DNA of 11,867 bases from JdFR-22 sp046537735 (lineage in GTDB: Archaea; Halobacteriota; Archaeoglobi; Archaeoglobales; Archaeoglobaceae). The number at the start of each line of letters is the position of its first letter. Position 1 is the stretch's first letter. The position numbers were made by a program, and so were the translations under genes. Below, piece by piece: positions 6,569 through 11,288 of this stretch. The stretch covers positions 1 through 11,867 of the forward strand of contig JBKHKH010000055.1 of the NCBI GenBank assembly GCA_046537735.1, in the 5' to 3' direction. The notes below the pieces were generated by a model. That model saw only the letters and a list, made by a program, of their open reading frames with translations, was not told where the DNA came from and searched no databases.

Positions 6569-6790
6569 TTAAATGAATTTCTTTATCGAATCGATCACTG
6601 AATGGATCAGTAAATAACTGAATATTATGGTCAACACCACCATTAATGCTATGTAGATCAAAGAGAGGTCATTAACGCTTAAAGTGGTGTAATGGGTTAG
6701 AGGAGTTAGTGTTTGGGGAGTTAATGCTACATAGTAGGAAGAGGAAGCAAAAAATATTAAAAAAATTAAAAGTATTATGGTCTTTTTCAT
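6569..6790 (-). CDS. Small two-helix membrane protein, unrecognised
   Basis: A 73-residue protein that I do not recognise. An N-terminal hydrophobic helix (about 3-25, after MKKT) could be a signal peptide or anchor. A short polar loop rich in Thr (LTPQTLTPLTHYTTLS) follows, then a second helix at about 44-66 and a basic tail ending SIKKFI. The ATG lies 7 bases after the stop of the 191-residue gene, so translation is probably coupled. It is AT-rich, and hydrophobic reading frames arise easily in AT-rich DNA. The tight spacing, Lys-flanked topology and terminator downstream argue that it is real. Probable role: small partner of the upstream membrane protein (inference). Confidence 0.58.
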   Translation of the reverse strand: MKKTIILLIFLIFFASSSYYVALTPQTLTPLTHYTTLSVNDLSLIYIALMVVLTIIFSYLLIHSVIDSIKKFI

Positions 6791-6797
6791 AGCCCGT

Positions 6798-7373
6798 TTA
6801 TCTTTCCTCTCTAGGCTCTTTCAATTCCTCGACTCTTTGGGATATTTCGGCAGCTTTCTTCTCGATCTCTTCAGAGAACACTCCCCCCACTCTGAACAGC
6901 ATTAGTATTGCCCATATGAGCACCAGTATCAAAATAATCCCGGCCAGTGTGGGATGCAATCCAGCTACTATGGGAAGGAAGAACAGATAGGCGATCACTG
7001 CCACGATAACGTATCCTATACCTCTGAATCCAGTCTTGTACCTTTCCAGCTTTGTCTCCGAGGTCTCTCCTCGTGCAAATTGTAAAGCAGTCAGACCTGC
7101 CAGCGCTCCAGTAAGGTCTGAAACCTCTTTTAAAATTCTGAGGAGAATTATGGCCAGAGCTATTATGACTATACCGGAGATAATTGCTTTCATTCCAATT
7201 AACCCGAATATAAATGGATTCCCCAGAGTGTTTGCCAGAGGCTGGAAGACCAGTACAGCAAACAGCCAGATAAGGAAGGCTATGGCCAGATTCACTATAA
7301 TTTTGGGAAAACTATCCCGTATCTCTCTTTTAGATTCCAATAAAATCTCTTCTCTACTTACCAAAGAATCCAC
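6798..7373 (-). CDS. Multi-pass membrane protein with coiled C-terminus, unrecognised
   Basis: About 191 residues; I cannot name the family. The N-terminal ~22 residues are charged and helical (SREEILLESKREIRDSFPK). Hydrophobic segments follow at about 25-44, 54-83 (long, with GMKAIISGIVIIALAIILL), 117-136 and 140-163. A final amphipathic, Glu/Lys-rich helix (EEIEKKAAEISQRVEELK) is probably a cytoplasmic coiled coil. A polar loop between segments 2 and 3 carries LTALQFARGETSETKLERYK. The topology is that of a small channel-like or scaffold protein, but no transport motif is visible. The GTG at 7373 is the longest start; a TTG at 7364 fits the ribosome binding site better and would shorten the protein by three residues. 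It is transcribed first, with the 73-residue gene behind it. Confidence 0.75.
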   Translation of the reverse strand: MDSLVSREEILLESKREIRDSFPKIIVNLAIAFLIWLFAVLVFQPLANTLGNPFIFGLIGMKAIISGIVIIALAIILLRILKEVSDLTGALAGLTALQFARGETSETKLERYKTGFRGIGYVIVAVIAYLFFLPIVAGLHPTLAGIILILVLIWAILMLFRVGGVFSEEIEKKAAEISQRVEELKEPREER

Positions 7374-7379
7374 CCCCTT
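7372..7379 (-). promoter_or_regulatory. G-rich ribosome binding site favouring a TTG start
   Basis: The minus strand reads AAAGGGGGTGGATTCTTTG. The GGGGGTG that pairs with the 16S tail contains the GTG proposed at 7373, leaving no spacer. The TTG at 7364 lies about 7 bases downstream of it and is better placed. Confidence 0.45.
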
Positions 7380-7401
7380 TATGTTTAATTATAACCAAAT
7401 C

Positions 7402-7409
7402 TATATAAA
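7402..7409 (-). promoter_or_regulatory. Consensus TATA box of the membrane-protein operon
   Basis: TTTATATA on the minus strand matches the archaeal consensus. Transcription would start near 7380, leaving a leader of 7 bases (GTG start) or 16 bases (TTG start). Only the TTG start gives the ribosome binding site room to work. Confidence 0.65.
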
Positions 7410-7450
7410 TTTTTTGTTTTTACTACTTCAATATAAGCATAGCGTAATAA

Positions 7451-7460
7451 TATATAAAAA
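7451..7460 (+). promoter_or_regulatory. TATA box of the HEPN remnant/MNT transcript
   Basis: TATATAAAAA on the plus strand, divergent from the box at 7402. The predicted start is near 7480. Only about 45 bases separate that point from the open frame of the HEPN remnant, too few for the missing N-terminal helices. Confidence 0.5.
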
Positions 7461-7524
7461 TCATATAAGCTTTAAATTTAGTGATAATAAATAGAAAAGT
7501 ATGATATCTTCACTCTGGTTTTGA

Positions 7525-7725
7525 CAGAACCATTTTTGTTTTTGTCCTCTGAAAGCACTTTTGTATTCTATGGGTTATACGTCTATTATTACGCACTCAA
7601 TCAAAGAGCTGTTGAGAGAATGTGAGAAAATAGAGCCAGAATTTTATGAGAAGGAGGATGCCCAAAAATGCCTAAACTCCGCAGAGTTAATATTGAAGAA
7701 AGTGAAGAAATTTTTGAAGACCTGA
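7525..7725 (+). pseudogene. HEPN-domain remnant upstream of MNT nucleotidyltransferase
   Basis: A short frame is open from 7525 to the TGA at 7725; its first ATG is 7570 (51 residues). The encoded LKALLYSMGYTS followed by THSIKELLRECEKIEPEF matches the middle of minimal HEPN proteins (AEKALKALLYxxG ... HSLxELL). EKEDAQKCLNSAELILKKV matches their last helix (EDAERALxLAEEILxxV). Two blocks are missing: the N-terminal helix pair with the QQAAEKA segment, and the stretch between these two motifs that in PF05168 proteins carries the conserved Asp-Arg-x-Tyr and Arg-Tyr-Pro residues. A stop (7522-7524) blocks extension. I read it as a HEPN gene eroded by two deletions. A functional miniature HEPN cannot be excluded, because promoter and frame survive. 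It overlaps the MNT gene by 58 bases, the usual partner of HEPN. Confidence 0.62.
7651..7657 (+). promoter_or_regulatory. Shine-Dalgarno of the MNT gene inside the HEPN remnant
   Basis: AAGGAGG ends 10 bases before the ATG at 7668. It is embedded in the codons for Glu-Lys-Glu-Asp of the HEPN remnant, so selection for MNT translation would preserve this part of the HEPN frame. This ribosome binding site fixes the MNT start. Confidence 0.7.
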
Positions 7726-7997
7726 AAAAATTAGCGCAGGAACTTAAGGAAAGATTTAACTGTGATGTTTACCTTTACGGCTCATTTGCGGAGAAAGAGA
7801 TTCATGAAGGTAGTGATATAGACCTGATTGTGGTTGGCGATTTTAAAGAAAGGTTTTTTGAAAGAATGGGAAAGATACTTGAAATGACTGATCTGCCTGT
7901 AGAGCCTCTAGCTTACACTAGGGAAGAGTTCGAAAAGATGAAGAACGATAGCCCGTTCATCAGAGATGTGCTAAAAAAAGCCCAGAAATTGGCCTAA
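7668..7997 (+). CDS. Minimal nucleotidyltransferase (MNT), HEPN/MNT partner
   Basis: A 109-residue protein of the pol-beta nucleotidyltransferase superfamily, normal length for MntA-type proteins. After a charged helix (about 8-30) comes the core: VYLYGSFAEKEIHEGSDIDL at 34-53, with Gly38-Ser39 for nucleotide binding and Asp50/Asp52 as metal ligands (DxD). The third acidic residue is probably Glu79 in LPVEPLAY. All catalytic positions look intact. In HEPN/MNT toxin-antitoxin modules the MNT protein is the antitoxin and modifies the HEPN RNase with AMP. Here the HEPN partner directly upstream is degraded, so this MNT is an orphan, serves a HEPN elsewhere, or has another target. It converges on the 94-residue membrane gene across a 160-base gap. 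Confidence 0.85.
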   Translation: MPKLRRVNIEESEEIFEDLKKLAQELKERFNCDVYLYGSFAEKEIHEGSDIDLIVVGDFKERFFERMGKILEMTDLPVEPLAYTREEFEKMKNDSPFIRDVLKKAQKLA

Positions 7998-8157
7998 TAG
8001 TGATAATAGTTTTCTGAATTACAATTAACCGCTCCCGGGGTTCAAACTTATTCTAAAAGAGGAGTTTATGCTTTGACTTCCTCTATTCTATGTTTTAAGG
8101 CTGATATATACTCGAATGATCAAATATTTAATGAACAGCTTCCTTATTGTCTCTGGT

Positions 8158-8442
8158 TCAGATCAGCTTACCAGTACTGAACAACAAGAGTATATTTCGA
8201 GCTATCCCCACCAACCCCAATATTATCAACACTGAAGGCACCAAAGTCCGCTCCCGGGTTTTTTCAGAAACGATAACCAAAAAAATGAGGACCAGGATTT
8301 TGAGGGGGATCAGTGTATAGAGGTTTATCAAGGGGTTCAGCTCCCTGAAACCGGAGAAGAGATTCACGTAAGTAGTTACAGTGTCCCCGATCCCGTAGAA
8401 TGCGATTGCCAGGGCCCAGGGCCCATTAATCTTTTGCGGCAA
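8158..8442 (-). CDS. Small membrane protein, DUF5658-like
   Basis: A 94-residue protein with three likely membrane segments at about 9-29, 44-59 and 67-88. The pattern GIGDTVTTY (17-25) followed by ELNPLINL (34-41), a lysine before the second helix and ARN at 81-83 is that of small archaeal membrane proteins often labelled DUF5658 (GDxxTT ... ExNP). No biochemical role is known for them. It starts with TTG at 8442: the codon just upstream in frame is a stop, so this is the first possible start. A short AAGGT lies 2 bases before it. It overlaps the preceding gene by 17 bases, so the two are translationally coupled and probably work at the same membrane. Confidence 0.72.
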   Translation of the reverse strand: MPQKINGPWALAIAFYGIGDTVTTYVNLFSGFRELNPLINLYTLIPLKILVLIFLVIVSEKTRERTLVPSVLIILGLVGIARNILLLFSTGKLI

Positions 8443-8812
8443 TTACCTTCACTTTATAGTTACCTGGTTCTTCAGCGTAATGCATAACGTATACTTCTTC
8501 TCCACCTGGACCTGTGTCTATTGTTGTTCTCTCTGCAAAAGCTACAAAATTGATTCCCCATTCTTCAGCGGTGTCGTAATTTGCGGGCAGGACTTTTAGG
8601 TGAACGTTTTTCATCTCCTCATCGGCGCTAACGTTTATTTTCTTGGGATAAACTCTGTGGTTTTCCATATTTACAGTATAACTGCCGGGGCTGATCGATA
8701 TCTCCTCCTCAGAAACGTTGATATCCCCTTCAGACATGGAAGCGAACACAACGCCTGTAACACCCAGTCCAGCTACTGCAGCAAGCAATACTATTACATA
8801 TAATCTGTCCAT
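8426..8812 (-). CDS. Exported or membrane-anchored small beta-domain protein, unrecognised
   Basis: A 128-residue protein that I do not recognise. Residues 1-25 (MDRLYVIVLLAAVAGLGVTGVVFA) are a signal peptide or uncleaved anchor. The remaining ~100 residues are acidic and strand-rich with repeated Val/Tyr alternation (SPGSYTVNMENHRVYPKKIN; VHLKVLPANY; EEVYVMHYAEEPGNYKVKVI), suggesting a small Ig-like or cupredoxin-like sandwich outside the membrane. There is no cysteine, lipobox or metal ligand cluster, so a copper-binding role is not supported. It is the first gene of a two-gene transcript with the 94-residue membrane protein. A TATA box 26 bases before the ATG points to a leaderless mRNA. 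Confidence 0.75.
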   Translation of the reverse strand: MDRLYVIVLLAAVAGLGVTGVVFASMSEGDINVSEEEISISPGSYTVNMENHRVYPKKINVSADEEMKNVHLKVLPANYDTAEEWGINFVAFAERTTIDTGPGGEEVYVMHYAEEPGNYKVKVIAAKD

Positions 8813-8833
8813 AATCTGGAAAAACTAAGACAA

Positions 8834-8842
8834 TATATAAAA
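8834..8842 (-). promoter_or_regulatory. TATA box of the exported-protein operon
   Basis: TTTTATATA on the minus strand, centred 26 bases before the ATG at 8812. The mRNA is predicted to begin at the start codon, in agreement with the absence of a Shine-Dalgarno sequence. Confidence 0.6.
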
Positions 8843-8893
8843 TTTATTATTTTACATAACCCTCACTATTGTATTAATTGTTATAGTAATAAA

Positions 8894-8915
8894 GCTGGAA
8901 TCAGATAGCTCCAGC
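8894..8915. promoter_or_regulatory. Inverted repeat in the divergent control region before ubiX
   Basis: GCTGGA (8894-8899) and TCCAGC (8910-8915) are perfect inverted arms with a 10-base spacer, so their centres lie 16 bases apart. The repeat sits just upstream of the ubiX TATA-like element and between two divergent promoters. It could be a binding site for a dimeric regulator, but it is short enough to be chance. Confidence 0.35.
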
Positions 8916-8923
8916 AACGGTGA

Positions 8924-8933
8924 AAAATAAATA
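8924..8933 (+). promoter_or_regulatory. TATA-like box of ubiX
   Basis: AAAATAAATA, centred about 29 bases before the ATG at 8958. No Shine-Dalgarno sequence precedes the gene, so a leaderless or very short leader is likely. Confidence 0.42.
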
Positions 8934-8957
8934 ATATGTTATATCACGCAGAACAAG

Positions 8958-9512
8958 ATGAAAATTATTCTGGCACTAACGGGCGCTTCAGGACAGCTAT
9001 ACGGAGTGAAATTACTTGAACAGCTCTACGAAAAAGGAATTGAAACCCATCTTATAGTCTCCAAACCGGCAGAGATAACACTGAAAGTGGAAACAGATTA
9101 TGACCTCAACTATCTCAGATCAAAAGCTACCCATTTCTATGATAACCAAGACATTGCAGCTCCCATGGCCAGTGGAAGCTTTGACCACGATGGAATGATC
9201 ATCGCCCCCTGCACCATGAAGACCGCTTCCAGCATAGCTCACGGTATTACGGACAACCTCATCACCAGGGCTGCGGACGTGACCCTGAAGGAAAGAAGAA
9301 AACTGGTTCTGCTGGTTAGAGAAACTCCCCTGCACTCAGGACATTTGAGAACGTTGCTGACCCTATCCGAGCTGGGGGCCATTATCATGCCTCCTTTACC
9401 TGCTTTTTACACCAGACCCGCCAGCATTGACGAAATGATCTCTCAAACGGTGGGCAGAGTTCTGGAAAAATTCGGCATCAGAACAGACTTCAAGAGATGG
9501 GAAGGCCTGTAA
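8958..9512 (+). CDS. ubiX: Flavin prenyltransferase UbiX
   Basis: A 184-residue protein of normal length. It joins dimethylallyl phosphate to FMN to make prenyl-FMN, the cofactor of UbiD-type decarboxylases. The Rossmann-like fold starts LALTGASGQLYG (GASG at 9-12, FMN phosphate binding). The block APCTMKTASSIAHGITDNLI at 83-102, followed by TRAADV and LKERRK, is the family core. The segments RETPLH (121-126) and PPLPAFYTRP (145-154) complete the site. Residues corresponding to those lining the pocket in characterised enzymes are present (R104, K111, E122, Y151, R167 by my alignment). In archaea prenyl-FMN is needed for the modified mevalonate route (anhydromevalonate phosphate decarboxylase) and often for quinone synthesis; the UbiD partner is not in this window. 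It converges on the phosphoglycerate kinase gene. Confidence 0.96.
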   Translation: MKIILALTGASGQLYGVKLLEQLYEKGIETHLIVSKPAEITLKVETDYDLNYLRSKATHFYDNQDIAAPMASGSFDHDGMIIAPCTMKTASSIAHGITDNLITRAADVTLKERRKLVLLVRETPLHSGHLRTLLTLSELGAIIMPPLPAFYTRPASIDEMISQTVGRVLEKFGIRTDFKRWEGL

Positions 9513-9567
9513 CTTAATTCTGTAGGACCTATAACTGTGATTCTATTACCATCAGTAAAATGGCTTA

Positions 9568-10782
9568 TTACTGGCTTACGCTCCACTTCTTTTTCCAGTA
9601 GTCCTTGATCACTTCTAAGGCGATTAGTTTCTCTCCAGATAGAAACCTTATACAGGAACTACCTCCAGTGGATATATGGTCCATTTTCCTATCCAATCCG
9701 GTTATTCTGGCAGCCGAGGAGATGTGTCCCCCACCAACTATGGAAAAACTGGCCTTAGAGACCGATCTGAGGACTTCAGTAGTGCCTAAAGCGAACCTCT
9801 CATCCTCAAAAACACCTGAAGGCCCGTTGATCACAGCAATATCATATTGGGGTATGACCTCGCTCAAAGCGGAGATGGTGTTTATACCTATGTCCATAAT
9901 CTTTCCTTGGAGTTCCTCGATAGGAACATCATTCCTTACGCCATCTACTTCTACTCCGTAGTCTATGGGGAGCATTACCCTATCTCTGTAATCCTTCAAC
10001 AATTTCTTCATCTTCTTGTCATCCACATCTTCTTTGTTCTCCGCAACCACTTCTTTATTATTCCCTATGTCCTGTCCATCCAGCATATGGAAGTATATGG
10101 CGGTAACTCCAGTTAGAACGACTTTTTCAGCAATATTTTGAGTCAGCACGTTCTCCATGACCTTGACCGAGTCCTTTATCTTGGCCCCTCCCAAAATGAA
10201 TATCTTGCTGTCTTTGGAGTGAAGGGCGGTGGACAGAGCCTCAACCTCTTTCTCGATCAGTCTTCCCCCAACTGAGGGTATAACAGGAACAAAACCCACC
10301 AGAGAGGCATTATTTCTGTGACAGGCTGCAAAAGCGTCATTTACGAACAAATCGAAATAATCCTTCAATTTACTTATCATAATCGATTCTGCATGGCTTT
10401 CAGGGCTTCTGTCCATCCTCTCCTCGGAATAAAGTCTTACATTCTCCAGGAACAGAACGTCACCGTTCTCCAGGTTGTTTATCTTGTCTATGGCCCTTTT
10501 ACTGAACATTTCATCAAGATAACTTATATTTTTGCCGGCTATTCTGGAAAGAACTTTAGCGTGGCTCTCCAGAGTGGTAAAGTCCTTTTTCCCCGGTCTA
10601 CTCTGGTGAGAGGTTAGTACGACTTTAGCATCTTCCAGCTCGTCTAAAGTGGGTAAGTGACTCTCAAACCTGTTAGTGTCAAGAATAGTCGAGTTGACAA
10701 TAGGAGAGTTAACATCCAGTCTTACAAGGACGCTTTTACCCCCACACTCCACGTCATCAAGTGTAGGCAAACCTTTAATCAT
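9568..10782 (-). CDS. pgk: Phosphoglycerate kinase
   Basis: Catalyses 1,3-bisphosphoglycerate + ADP to 3-phosphoglycerate + ATP in the cytoplasm; in archaea it often works mainly in gluconeogenesis. With the ATG at 10782 it has 404 residues, the usual archaeal length. N-domain substrate motifs: VLVRLDVNSPI (18-28), TSHQSRPGK (57-65), LENVRLYSEE (112-121), VNDAFAACHR (147-156). C-domain nucleotide motifs: ILGGAKIKDSVKV (196-208), INGPSGVFEDE (318-328), GGGHISSA (350-357) and HISTGGSSCIRFLSG (369-383). The last loop reads TGGSS where most PGKs have TGGGA. An upstream in-frame ATG at 10842 would add 20 residues not found in the family and would place the TATA-like element inside the gene, so I reject it. 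The gene lies behind alba but is separated from it by a terminator and its own promoter. Confidence 0.95.
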   Translation of the reverse strand: MIKGLPTLDDVECGGKSVLVRLDVNSPIVNSTILDTNRFESHLPTLDELEDAKVVLTSHQSRPGKKDFTTLESHAKVLSRIAGKNISYLDEMFSKRAIDKINNLENGDVLFLENVRLYSEERMDRSPESHAESIMISKLKDYFDLFVNDAFAACHRNNASLVGFVPVIPSVGGRLIEKEVEALSTALHSKDSKIFILGGAKIKDSVKVMENVLTQNIAEKVVLTGVTAIYFHMLDGQDIGNNKEVVAENKEDVDDKKMKKLLKDYRDRVMLPIDYGVEVDGVRNDVPIEELQGKIMDIGINTISALSEVIPQYDIAVINGPSGVFEDERFALGTTEVLRSVSKASFSIVGGGHISSAARITGLDRKMDHISTGGSSCIRFLSGEKLIALEVIKDYWKKKWSVSQ

Positions 10783-10824
10783 TATATTTTTCTCTTGAAT
10801 AGGGTTAATTAACGTTTTTGATTC

Positions 10825-10834
10825 TATAAATATA
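10825..10834 (-). promoter_or_regulatory. TATA box of pgk
   Basis: TATATTTATA on the minus strand. A start about 25 bases downstream, near 10804, gives a leader of about 22 bases before the ATG at 10782 and excludes the longer start at 10842. The leader has only a weak AAGAG as ribosome binding site. Confidence 0.55.
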
Positions 10835-10876
10835 CCAGCCACACACAGGTATACAATAGTCGAAAATGGAGTTACA

Positions 10877-10908
10877 GAAAAATAATAAAAAATCCAAAAT
10901 AGAAAATA
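10877..10908 (-). terminator. T-tract terminator after alba
   Basis: The minus strand carries several T-runs (ATTTTCTATTTTGGA, then TTTTTTATTATTTTTC) beginning 25 bases after the alba stop. It separates abundant alba transcription from pgk. Confidence 0.65.
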
Positions 10909-10932
10909 GTATTGTTTATTAAATTAAATACC

Positions 10933-11202
10933 CTACTTCTTGGCAAGGGTAATCTCTATTGCTGAGACGTTTGCTTCTCCCTGTTCACTTTCTACTTTTT
11001 CGGTGGAAATGCTTATATCCTTAACGTCTACATCCGGCAGGAACCTTTTTCTGACGATCTCTGCTACATCTACTGCCCTGCTTATTGCCCTTCCTCTCGC
11101 TTTAACTGATACTTCTCCAATTCCACTGTTGAACTGGGTCAGCACTGCCAGAACGTAGTTCATAACCGGCTTATTTCCAACAAACACTGCATTTTCGGCC
11201 AT
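10933..11202 (-). CDS. albA: DNA/RNA-binding protein Alba
   Basis: An 89-residue protein matching the Alba family end to end. It is an abundant dimeric chromatin protein that coats DNA and also binds RNA. Key features: VGNKPVMNYVLAV (8-20), where K11 is the position whose acetylation tunes DNA affinity in Sulfolobus; TQFNSG (22-27); KARGRAISRAVDVAEIVRKR (34-53), the DNA-contacting lysine/arginine loop and helix; and the final beta-hairpin (ISISTEKV ... VSAIEITL) that reaches into the minor groove. A strong ribosome binding site and its own promoter suggest high expression, as expected. It lies 86 bases behind asd, but the intervening TATA box and dyad point to independent control. Confidence 0.97.
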   Translation of the reverse strand: MAENAVFVGNKPVMNYVLAVLTQFNSGIGEVSVKARGRAISRAVDVAEIVRKRFLPDVDVKDISISTEKVESEQGEANVSAIEITLAKK

Positions 11203-11208
11203 TTTTTT

Positions 11209-11215
11209 ACCTCCC
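11209..11215 (-). promoter_or_regulatory. Shine-Dalgarno of alba
   Basis: GGGAGGT on the minus strand, followed by six A residues before the ATG at 11202. Good match and spacing. Confidence 0.7.
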
Positions 11216-11228
11216 TGTTGGTCTTGCT

Positions 11229-11246
11229 TTTGTGATTGCTCACAAA
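11229..11246. promoter_or_regulatory. Perfect dyad over the predicted alba transcription start
   Basis: TTTGTGA-TTGC-TCACAAA: two perfect 7-base arms with a 4-base spacer (18 bases). The TATA-like element at 11255-11263 predicts a start near 11234, inside the dyad. It could be an operator for a dimeric repressor, or a small hairpin at the extreme 5' end of the alba mRNA. The arms resemble the TGTGA...TCACA half-sites of CRP-type regulators, but the spacer is 4 rather than 6. Confidence 0.5.
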
Positions 11247-11254
11247 TCCTAAAG

Positions 11255-11263
11255 TTATATTAA
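11255..11263 (-). promoter_or_regulatory. TATA-like box of alba
   Basis: TTAATATAA on the minus strand, between the asd stop and alba. It predicts a leader of roughly 30 bases containing the Shine-Dalgarno at 11209-11215. Confidence 0.5.
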
Positions 11264-11288
11264 TTTTTCTCACTGTAAAATGTGGGTA

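Noticed and set aside
7036..7494. Plus-strand frame of 152 codons antisense to the membrane protein and across its promoter
   Set aside because: It runs through a consensus promoter region and ends in AT-rich non-coding sequence; the translation has no domain character.
8030..8050. CCCGGGGTTCAAAC, resembling a tRNA T-arm
   Set aside because: The complementary half of the T-stem, anticodon arm and acceptor stem are absent; not a tRNA and not enough for an attachment-site call.
8058..8084. AGAGGA/TCCTCT inverted repeat with 15-base loop between the convergent MNT and membrane-protein genes
   Set aside because: Six pairs with a long loop and no T-tract; too weak for a terminator or structured RNA.
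10783..10842. 20-residue N-terminal extension of phosphoglycerate kinase from an upstream ATG
   Set aside because: Not part of the family's N-terminus, and it would place the TATA-like element inside the coding sequence.
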